Assembly (NCBI GenBank): GCA_030152405.1
Contig: JASLJL010000281.1
Location: forward strand, 1-5,653
Source: Gordonia sp. (in: high G+C Gram-positive bacteria)
Lineage (GTDB): Bacteria > Actinomycetota > Actinomycetes > Mycobacteriales > Mycobacteriaceae
Direction of reading: 5' to 3'
Length of the DNA: 5,653 nucleotides
Part shown: piece after piece, positions 1 to 4,701 of the stretch
Layout of the letters: each line of letters opens with the position of its first letter
Position numbering within the stretch: position 1 is the first letter of the stretch
Made by a program: the position numbers and the translations under genes
The notes under the pieces: generated by a model
Databases searched by the model: none
The model's input: only the letters and a program-made list of their open reading frames with translations
What the model was told of the DNA's origin: nothing

Positions 1-61
1 GGTGATCGCGGTCATGGGTCGATCTTGGCCCGACCGGCCGACCGCGACAAGGAATGAGAGG
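1..61. other. Left-edge stretch, no assignable gene
   Basis: These 61 bases lie downstream of the minus-strand permease gene, whose stop codon is at 62-64. Two possibilities are visible and neither can be decided. A plus-strand gene entering from the left could end at the TGA at 55-57, with a hydrophilic tail ending RPADRDKE, convergent with the permease. Alternatively, a minus-strand gene could start at an ATG at 15-13 (reading MTAIT) and leave the window. That start has no clear Shine-Dalgarno sequence. A short repeat, GGTCG at 17-21 and CGACC at 31-35, has no T-tract and is too weak to call a terminator. Confidence 0.3.
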
Positions 62-838
62 CTATGCGAACTGGTCGATGGAGAGCTTCACGGCCATCAC
101 GACGACCACCACCAGGAGCGCGTAGCGGACCACCGCGGTGCCGCGCCCCAGGACCAGCCGTGAACCGATGACCGATCCTGCCACGTTGGCGACGGCCAGG
201 ATCGCCCCGAGCAGCCACATGACGTGACCCTGCGCGGCGAAGACCGCCAGCGCGCCGACGTTGGTCGCGGTGTTCGCGACTTTCGCCATCGCGGCGCTCT
301 GCAGAAAGCTCTGGTGCAGTAGAGCCGTGAGCGTGATGATCAGGAACATCCCCGTGCCCGGCCCGAACACGCCGTCGTAGAAGCCGATGACCGCGAGCAT
401 GAGCAGAGCGATGGCGAACCTGGTGCGCGACACCGGATCCGCGGACTCGTGGTTCGCACCGAACTGCGGGCGGAACGCGACGAACGCGCCGACGCCGAGC
501 ATCAAGACGATGACGAAGGGCCGCATCACGTCGGAGCTGACGGCCGACGCCGCGAGCGCGCCGATGACGGCGGATCCGCCTGCGATCGGAACGCTGATCG
601 CGACCAGCCGACGGTCGACGGACACTTTGCGGAGATACATGACCGCGGCCGTCGCGGTGCCCCAGATGGCGGCCAGCTTGTTGGTGCCGAACGCGGTGGC
701 CGGCGCGGTCGTCGGGAAGACGATCATCATCAGGGGAATCAGCACGAGGCCCCCACCCCCGACCACGGCGTCGATCCAGCCTGCGACGAGCGATCCGCCG
801 ATGAGAAGCGCGAGGAGCGGTGCGTCGGGGAGCCCCAC
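62..838 (-). CDS. TauE/SafE family (YfcA-like) membrane permease
   Basis: This encodes a 258-residue polytopic inner-membrane protein of the TauE/SafE (formerly DUF81) family, whose members are proposed to export sulfite, sulfoacetate or other organic anions. The sequence resembles E. coli YfcA from memory: AGWIDAVVGGGG at 19-30, GTNK at 51-54, GFYDGVFGPGTG at 152-163, AKVANTATN at 185-193 and GSRLVL at 225-230. The N- and C-terminal halves each carry a glycine-rich re-entrant-like motif, as in the family's internal duplication. About seven or eight hydrophobic segments cover most of the chain. The GTG start at 838 is chosen because GGGAGGA lies five bases upstream (844-850) and the length is normal. 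The frame stays open much further upstream, but that part is Arg/Asp-rich and antisense to the neighbouring gene. It is divergent from the DUF2231 gene. The substrate is unknown and the family call is firm. Confidence 0.93.
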   Translation of the reverse strand: MGLPDAPLLALLIGGSLVAGWIDAVVGGGGLVLIPLMMIVFPTTAPATAFGTNKLAAIWGTATAAVMYLRKVSVDRRLVAISVPIAGGSAVIGALAASAVSSDVMRPFVIVLMLGVGAFVAFRPQFGANHESADPVSRTRFAIALLMLAVIGFYDGVFGPGTGMFLIITLTALLHQSFLQSAAMAKVANTATNVGALAVFAAQGHVMWLLGAILAVANVAGSVIGSRLVLGRGTAVVRYALLVVVVVMAVKLSIDQFA

Positions 839-925
839 CGTCGTCCTCCCGTAGCTGTGGATCTGCTGTCGGCATCTCAGGTTACCGGGCGCGGACGGGG
901 CGGGCGCTCTACCCTCGTAGGGACT
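839..925. promoter_or_regulatory. Divergent promoter region between permease and DUF2231 gene
   Basis: This 87-bp non-coding gap must hold the 5' signals of both flanking genes. On the minus strand a TAACCT hexamer (879-884) fits the actinobacterial TANNNT -10 pattern. It would give a leader of about 30 nt containing the permease Shine-Dalgarno sequence at 844-850. On the plus strand TACCCT (910-915) sits 10 nt before the ATG at 926, implying a leader of only a few bases. No good -35 is visible for either. TANNNT occurs often by chance, so these assignments are inference. Confidence 0.4.
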
Positions 926-1402
926 ATGGACACCTTCAACGGACTGCCGCTGCACCCGCTCGTCGTGCACTTCGTCGTCGTGGCGGTGCCGGTCGCCGCG
1001 CTGGTCGCGATCGTCGCCGCGCTCTGGCCCGCCGCCCGGACCAAGATGGGGCCGCTTCCGGTGGCCCTCGCACTGCTCGGGCTGATCGCGACGCCGATCG
1101 CCACGACTGCGGGCGAGTCGCTGGAGAAGAAGCTCGGGGCCGAGTCGGCCGCCATCACGACCCACACCGAGGCGGGCGATGTCGTGATCATCGGTGTCGG
1201 CTGCCTCTTCGGTGCGGTCGCACTCCTGTACCTGGTCGCGCTGCCGCTGGTGACCGACCGGCTGCCGCTGACCGAGCCGATGCTGAAGGCGATCGACGTG
1301 ATCGCCCGCGTGCTGACGGTGGTCGCCGCGGTCGCCGCGATCTATCTCGTCTTCAAAGCCGGCGACTCCGGTGCCCGCGCCGTCTGGGGCACGATGGCGT
1401 AG
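926..1402 (+). CDS. DUF2231 family membrane protein
   Basis: This encodes a 158-residue integral membrane protein of the DUF2231 family, whose function is not established. Four hydrophobic helices are visible at roughly residues 11-34, 43-63, 85-109 and 122-143. The family's N-terminal LPLHPLVVHF motif is at residues 7-16, followed by a conserved-type histidine in ITTHTEAGD (77-85) and the usual C-terminal AGDSGARAVWG (145-155). The ATG at 926 is chosen because the family motif begins at residue 7. The frame is open far upstream, but that part is charged and antisense to the permease. AGGGA at 919-923 is too close to the ATG for a normal ribosome site, so initiation may be leaderless from a TACCCT -10 at 910-915. 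The gene converges on rnhA. The histidines could suggest a heme or redox role, but that is speculation. Confidence 0.9.
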   Translation: MDTFNGLPLHPLVVHFVVVAVPVAALVAIVAALWPAARTKMGPLPVALALLGLIATPIATTAGESLEKKLGAESAAITTHTEAGDVVIIGVGCLFGAVALLYLVALPLVTDRLPLTEPMLKAIDVIARVLTVVAAVAAIYLVFKAGDSGARAVWGTMA

Positions 1403-1415
1403 CAGGCTGCGGATG

Positions 1416-1429
1416 GACGCTCCTGCGTC
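1416..1429. terminator. Possible bidirectional hairpin between convergent genes
   Basis: GACGC-TCCT-GCGTC forms a perfect 5-bp stem with a 4-nt loop in the 30-bp gap between the DUF2231 stop (1400-1402) and the rnhA stop (1433-1435). A competing pairing, GCAGG (1402-1406) with CCTGC (1422-1426), overlaps it. No T-tract follows on either strand. Actinobacterial terminators often lack one, and the position between two converging genes is right, but the stem is short. Confidence 0.35.
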
Positions 1430-1432
1430 GGG

Positions 1433-1888
1433 TCAGCCGTTCTTCAGGGTGCGTGCCGCGGTCGTCGCGAGCGTGTCGGCGATCTCGTTGTACTTGTCGC
1501 CCGCGTGACCCTTCACCCACCGCCATTCGACGGTGTGCAGATCCTCGGCGTCGATCAGTTCCTGCCAGAGATCGGCGTTCTTGACCGGCTGCTTGGACGC
1601 CGTCTTCCAACCGTTGCGCACCCAGCCCGCCACCCACTTGGTGATGCCGTTCCGGACGTAGCTGGAGTCGGTGTAGAGGATCACCGTGGACGGCCGCGTC
1701 AACGCCTTCAGCGCCTGGATGGCCGCCATCAGCTCCATGCGGTTGTTGGTGGTGTCCGGCTCCGCGCCCGAGATCTCCTTCTCCACGTCGCCGTAGCGGA
1801 GGACCGCACCCCAACCGCCGGGACCCGGATTGCCCAGGCACGCACCGTCAGTGGAGATCTCGACAGTCTTCGCAGGGGATTGGCTCAT
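1433..1888 (-). CDS. rnhA: Ribonuclease HI
   Basis: This is a 151-residue cytoplasmic ribonuclease HI, which cuts the RNA strand of RNA-DNA hybrids (R-loops, Okazaki primers) using divalent metal ions. All catalytic residues are present: D14 in STDGAC, E52 in NNRMEL, D74 in YTDSS, H128 in KGHAG and D138 in EIADTLA. Each is offset by +4 from E. coli D10/E48/D70/H124/D134. The basic-protrusion region [17 protein letters not shown] (88-104) is intact. It is a single-domain enzyme, unlike the mycobacterial RnhC type fused to an acid-phosphatase-like domain. The ATG at 1888 lies 22 nt after the DUF202 gene on the same strand. No Shine-Dalgarno sequence is visible. A TAGCCT hexamer at 1897-1902 could instead drive a nearly leaderless transcript. 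A perfect palindrome lies just upstream at 1907-1925. Confidence 0.97.
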   Translation of the reverse strand: MSQSPAKTVEISTDGACLGNPGPGGWGAVLRYGDVEKEISGAEPDTTNNRMELMAAIQALKALTRPSTVILYTDSSYVRNGITKWVAGWVRNGWKTASKQPVKNADLWQELIDAEDLHTVEWRWVKGHAGDKYNEIADTLATTAARTLKNG

Positions 1889-1896
1889 GGTGGATC

Positions 1897-1902
1897 AGGC
1901 TA
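1897..1902 (-). promoter_or_regulatory. Candidate -10 element for leaderless rnhA transcript
   Basis: On the minus strand TAGCCT is followed by eight bases and then the rnhA ATG, so a transcript would start within about two bases of the start codon. This matches the leaderless pattern common in actinobacteria and would explain the absent Shine-Dalgarno sequence. No -35 is visible, and the match is only to TANNNT. Confidence 0.3.
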
Positions 1903-1906
1903 CCGG

Positions 1907-1925
1907 GCCGTCATCTGATGACGGC
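1907..1925. repeat. Perfect 19-bp palindrome across the DUF202 stop codon
   Basis: GCCGTCATC-T-GATGACGGC is a perfect 9-bp inverted repeat with a single central base. It covers the last codons and stop of the DUF202 gene (Ala-Val-Ile-Arg-stop on the minus strand) and ends 18 nt before the rnhA start. As RNA it would fold into an 8-bp stem with a 3-nt loop. It could be a termination or attenuation hairpin between the two genes, an RNA-stability element, or a protein-binding operator for the rnhA promoter. No T-tract follows. The symmetry is seen directly; the role is unknown. Confidence 0.55.
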
Positions 1926-2243
1926 GAACGCGATCGCCAACACGACGAACACGGCCACCACCGCCCAGATGGCGACGGGGCCCGGCATCGGTCCGCCCGC
2001 AGACAGTGAATGCGTGACCCGCTGCCAGCGCCATGCACCGAGGACAGCGGTGGCCGCGCCGAGCACGATCAGGGCGATCCCCAGCGTGGTCTGCAGGGCG
2101 GGCGAGGTGAACTCGCCGACCACATGGAGCACCGCGATGCCCGCGGCGAGCAGGCCGAGGGCCGTGCGCAGCCAGGCGAGAAGCGTGCGCTCGGCGGCGA
2201 GGGTGAACCGGGCGTCGACCGCGCCCACCGGCTGCTCGCTCAT
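1911..2243 (-). CDS. DUF202 (YidH-like) small membrane protein
   Basis: This encodes a 110-residue membrane protein of the DUF202 family, which includes E. coli YidH and YidG. The function is unknown. The family hallmark is at residues 11-38: ARFTLAAERTLLAW followed by LRTALGLLAAGIAV. Three hydrophobic helices lie at about 22-42, 52-71 and 89-108. The charged ER pair sits just before the first helix, as in the family. The ATG at 2243 overlaps the TGA of the preceding DUF1697 gene in an ATGA arrangement (2240-2243), which indicates translational coupling and fixes the start. The stop codon lies inside the perfect palindrome at 1907-1925. The position in the run gives no clear clue to its job. 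Confidence 0.92.
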   Translation of the reverse strand: MSEQPVGAVDARFTLAAERTLLAWLRTALGLLAAGIAVLHVVGEFTSPALQTTLGIALIVLGAATAVLGAWRWQRVTHSLSAGGPMPGPVAIWAVVAVFVVLAIAFAVIR

Positions 2244-2767
2244 CCGCGTGCCCTCTCGACGAGTGTCGCCGTGGTTCGCAGGTTGCGACCCGTTCCGGTG
2301 ACGCCGAGCAGCGTCGCGATCTTTGCCGGAGTGAGTTTCGTGGTGCCCGCGCCCGCGGGGTAATCGATGTGGAGATCTCGCCCGATCACCGCGAAACGTT
2401 CACCGCCGCCGAAATCGGTGCCGCAGAACGCCTCCGCGGCGGCGGCGTCGGGCACAGCGGTCAGAAAATAGATGTGCGCGTGCTTCGAGCCCGCGAACGG
2501 GGTCGCCGCCAACGCGGCGGCCATCTCGTCGGGAGACCTGCTGATCGCTTCGCGGAACCAGCCGAACTCGTCGGTCAGCGCGCGCTCCAGCGAACGGTCG
2601 AAGGCATCGGCGTCACCGGGGGGAGTGCAGAGGAGGTTTCCGGAGGCGATGTACGTCGACACGTCGGTGGCGCCGAGTCCGGACGCGATCGCGCGCAGAC
2701 GCTCCATCGGCAGCTTCGCGCCTCCGACGTTCACTGCACGCAGAAGCACGATTCTTTCGGCGGACAT
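2240..2767 (-). CDS. DUF1697 domain protein
   Basis: This encodes a 175-residue soluble protein of the DUF1697 family, with no signal peptide or membrane segment. The N-terminal family signature is clear: IVLLRAVNVGG at 6-16, then LRAIASGLG and STYIASGNLL at 37-46. The C-terminal region has DLHIDYPAGAGTTKLTP (131-147) and an Arg-Asn-Leu-Arg-Thr motif at 161-165, both typical. The biochemical function of the family is not established. The ATG at 2767 is chosen because the signature begins immediately after it; the open frame continues upstream only as antisense-like Arg/Ser-rich sequence inside lysR. No Shine-Dalgarno sequence is present. TACCGT (2775-2780) ends seven bases before the ATG and could give a leaderless start. 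The gene lies 25 nt after lysR and overlaps the DUF202 gene by four bases. Confidence 0.92.
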   Translation of the reverse strand: MSAERIVLLRAVNVGGAKLPMERLRAIASGLGATDVSTYIASGNLLCTPPGDADAFDRSLERALTDEFGWFREAISRSPDEMAAALAATPFAGSKHAHIYFLTAVPDAAAAEAFCGTDFGGGERFAVIGRDLHIDYPAGAGTTKLTPAKIATLLGVTGTGRNLRTTATLVERARG

Positions 2768-2774
2768 GACGCCG

Positions 2775-2780
2775 ACGGTA
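2775..2780 (-). promoter_or_regulatory. Candidate -10 element for leaderless DUF1697 transcript
   Basis: On the minus strand TACCGT is followed by exactly seven bases and then the ATG at 2767. This is the spacing expected if transcription starts at or one base before the start codon. The 25-nt gap after lysR has no ribosome site, so a leaderless promoter would explain how this gene is translated. No -35 is recognisable, and chance matches to TANNNT are frequent. Confidence 0.3.
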
Positions 2781-2792
2781 GTCGATCCGACG

Positions 2793-3686
2793 TCATCGGG
2801 AGGCGGCATGAGCGAGTGCGTCGCGGAAAGCGCGAATCGCGGGATGGCCGGAACGACCGGCACGGGCCGCGGTGTACAGACGGCGGTGTGGCGCGCCGGC
2901 GAGGGGCGCCAGCCGAGTGCCGTGGAGATGCCCCTCGGCGAGGAGCGAGGGCATGAGCGCGACGGCGTGGCCGGTGCGGACGAGGTGGGCTTGAAGCAGC
3001 GGGTCGGGTGTGTCGAAACGGACGTCCGGCTCGAAGCCCGCCGCGCGACAGATGTCGCGCGACCAGGTACCCATCGCCGTCTCCTCCGGGTCGATCGCCC
3101 ACGGCGCCTCCGCGAGGGAGTCGACGGCAGGCGGCAGATCGGCCAGTGGCCCGTGCGACGGCAGGGCCAGCAGCAGGGGATCACGCAGCAGGTCCTCGCG
3201 ATCGACGCCCGCGCGCACCTCGTGCGGACGTCCGGGGAACTCCTCGCCGAGCACCACGTCGAACTCGTGCGCGAGCAGTCCGCTGCTGCCGAGCGCCTCG
3301 TCGCGCTGGGTGATCGCCACCTGCAGCAGGGGATGTCGCTCGGCGAGGAGAGTGAGGGCGGCGGGCGCGAGCTCGAGGACGACCGATTGGAACGACGCCA
3401 CGCGCAGGGTGCCCCGCACCTCGGGCTGTGCGTCGGCGAGCTCGGATTCGGCGAGTTCGAGCCGGGCGAGGATCGCCTCGGTGTGGTTGACGAGCGCCAC
3501 CGCCTGGTCGGTGAGCCGTACTCGTCGTCCGACCTTCTCCAGCAGCGGGACGCCCGCTTCGCGTTCCAGCTGCGAGAGCTGCTGTGACACCGCCGACGGG
3601 GTGTAGGCGAGGGCTTCCGCCACAGCCGCCAATGTGCCGCGGAGGTGCAGCTCACGAAGAACGCGGAGACGTGCGACGTTGAGCAC
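2793..3686 (-). CDS. LysR-family transcriptional regulator
   Basis: This encodes a 297-residue cytoplasmic DNA-binding regulator of normal LysR length. The N-terminal winged helix-turn-helix (about 1-60) is clear: LRVLRELHLRGTLAAVAEAL, then TPSAVSQQLSQLEREAGVPL and GRRVRLT. A linker helix follows (about 60-90). The effector-binding domain begins at RGTLRVASFQS (91-101), and a second-subdomain signature is seen near RTGHAVALMPSLLA (237-250). The GTG start at 3686 has a near-perfect Shine-Dalgarno sequence, TAAGGAGGT at 3692-3700, five bases upstream. It is divergent from the EamA exporter, the usual position of a LysR regulator relative to its target. I infer that it regulates that exporter and itself through the AT-rich dyad between them. 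It is not close to the LysG/ArgP subtype from what I recall. The ligand is unknown. Confidence 0.95.
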   Translation of the reverse strand: MLNVARLRVLRELHLRGTLAAVAEALAYTPSAVSQQLSQLEREAGVPLLEKVGRRVRLTDQAVALVNHTEAILARLELAESELADAQPEVRGTLRVASFQSVVLELAPAALTLLAERHPLLQVAITQRDEALGSSGLLAHEFDVVLGEEFPGRPHEVRAGVDREDLLRDPLLLALPSHGPLADLPPAVDSLAEAPWAIDPEETAMGTWSRDICRAAGFEPDVRFDTPDPLLQAHLVRTGHAVALMPSLLAEGHLHGTRLAPLAGAPHRRLYTAARAGRSGHPAIRAFRDALAHAASR

Positions 3687-3777
3687 CGCGGACCTCCTTA
3701 AGAGTCAATTCTTCTAATGAGTATCGGCCAGAGACATTCGCTGGACTGATCGTAGCGCGGGGCGGAAGAGTGGAGTC
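3687..3777. promoter_or_regulatory. Divergent lysR / EamA-exporter control region
   Basis: This 91-bp gap separates the two divergent genes. Bases 3698-3718 form an AT-rich island in otherwise GC-rich DNA. They contain AAGA-N6-TCTT (3700-3703 with 3710-3713), ATT-CTTCT-AAT (3708-3718) and a T-N11-A spacing (T3705 to A3717), the generic LysR box. Because the dyad abuts the lysR ribosome site (3692-3700), binding there would fit autorepression. A TACGAT hexamer on the minus strand (3749-3754) is a possible lysR -10 with a leader of about 56 nt. CCAG-N9-CTGG (3728-3744) is a further short inverted repeat. No convincing -10 is seen for the exporter. Operator identity is inferred. Confidence 0.55.
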
Positions 3778-4701
3778 GTGAACGAGACAGGCGACGGTGC
3801 GCGGACCGGCACAGCGGTGGCGATGATCGTCGGCTCGTGCATGTCGCTGCAGTTCGGGGCGGCGGCCGCCGTGCATCTGTTCGACGATCTCGGATCGTGG
3901 GGAGTGACGCAGCTGAGGCTCGGGATCGCCGCCGTGATCCTGTTGGTCGTCGCCCGCCCGCGAATGCTCCGGTGGACGTGGCCGCAATGGCGGGCGATCA
4001 CCGCGTTCGGTCTGGTCCTCGCGCTCATGAACGGCTGCTTCTACGCGGCGATCGACCGCATTCCGCTCGGCACCGCCGTCGCCGTCGAGTTCCTCGGCCC
4101 GTTGATCCTCTCCGCGACGTTGTCCCGTCGTCGAAGCGATCTGGCGTGGGTCGGCCTCGCCTTCGTCGGGATGGTGCTGCTCGGCGTCGACAGTGTGCTC
4201 GGAACAACCTCCCTCGACCCGATCGGCGTGGTGTTCGCACTGTTCGCAGGTCTGTTCTGGGCCGGATACATCATGGCGGGCGCCTCGGTGAGCGCCCGCG
4301 TTCCCGGAACAGGCGGTCTCGCCGCCGCACTGCTCATCGCGTCTGTCGCACTGGCGCCGATCGGTGCGTCGGCGGCCGCACCCGCGTTCGTCGACTGGCG
4401 CCTGTTCGCACTGGCCGTCGGGACCGCGCTCCTCGGGTCGGTGATCCCGTACAGCCTCGAGCTCCACGCACTGCGCCGTCTCCCCAAGAACGTGTTCGGC
4501 GTGCTGCTCAGCCTCGAACCGGCCATCGCGGCGATCGCCGGTTTCCTGCTCCTGCATCAGCCGATCGGGGTGCTCCCGTCGCTGGCCATCGCGGCCGTCA
4601 TCGCGGCGAGCATCGGGACCACCACGTCGTCACCGGTGCGAGAGCCGGTGGAGGTGCAGGCGCGGCGTCAGGAGACGGCGGCCGAGAACTGCGCGGAGTA
4701 G
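3778..4701 (+). CDS. EamA/DMT-family exporter, RhtA-like
   Basis: This encodes a 307-residue inner-membrane transporter of the drug/metabolite transporter superfamily (EamA, two five-helix repeats, about ten helices). It resembles E. coli RhtA, a threonine/homoserine exporter. Shared stretches include GVTQLRL (42-48), [19 protein letters not shown] (84-102), VEFLGPL (103-109), WAGYI (161-165), [14 protein letters not shown] (223-236) and SLEPAIAAI (245-253). The last two form the characteristic helix 8-9 region. The polar tail (about 284-307) is longer than expected, and its last eleven codons overlap the converging ABC gene. The GTG at 3778 is chosen for GGAAGAG at 3764-3770, seven bases upstream, and for agreement with family length. 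The divergent LysR gene is its probable regulator. The substrate is likely an amino acid or related metabolite, but this is inferred from family only. Confidence 0.93.
   Translation: MNETGDGARTGTAVAMIVGSCMSLQFGAAAAVHLFDDLGSWGVTQLRLGIAAVILLVVARPRMLRWTWPQWRAITAFGLVLALMNGCFYAAIDRIPLGTAVAVEFLGPLILSATLSRRRSDLAWVGLAFVGMVLLGVDSVLGTTSLDPIGVVFALFAGLFWAGYIMAGASVSARVPGTGGLAAALLIASVALAPIGASAAAPAFVDWRLFALAVGTALLGSVIPYSLELHALRRLPKNVFGVLLSLEPAIAAIAGFLLLHQPIGVLPSLAIAAVIAASIGTTTSSPVREPVEVQARRQETAAENCAE
4668..4701. other. 34-bp tail-to-tail overlap of convergent genes
   Basis: The exporter's stop (TAG, 4699-4701) lies inside the ABC transporter frame, and the ABC stop (TGA on the minus strand, 4668-4670) lies inside the exporter frame. 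The two mRNAs are therefore complementary over at least 34 bases, and any terminator must lie inside the opposing coding sequence. Both frames read cleanly to these stops. Confidence 0.9.

Noticed and set aside
17..35. GGTCG/CGACC repeat as a terminator for the permease gene
   Set aside because: It has only five pairs with a nine-base loop and no T-tract, which is indistinguishable from chance in this base composition.
12..875. Long minus-strand open frame overlapping the permease gene
   Set aside because: Its translation is dominated by Arg, Gly, Asp and His, with no family motif. It is the out-of-frame shadow of the permease in GC-rich DNA.
449..925. Possible N-terminal extension of the DUF2231 protein
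   Set aside because: The extension is hydrophilic, antisense to the permease, and precedes the point where the family motif normally begins. The ATG at 926 fits better.
2472..3587. A 371-codon plus-strand open frame antisense to lysR and DUF1697
   Set aside because: It runs across two clearly real minus-strand genes, has no recognisable domain, and is the kind of long antisense frame expected from high third-position GC.
2768..3655. Possible fusion of DUF1697 to a long upstream domain
   Set aside because: The upstream part is Ser/Arg/Pro-rich out-of-frame lysR sequence. DUF1697 proteins are normally about 175 residues, starting at the ATG at 2767.
3652..4557. A 301-codon minus-strand open frame antisense to the EamA exporter
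   Set aside because: The product is Glu/Arg/Gln-rich low-complexity sequence mirroring hydrophobic exporter codons. It would also run across the divergent promoter region.
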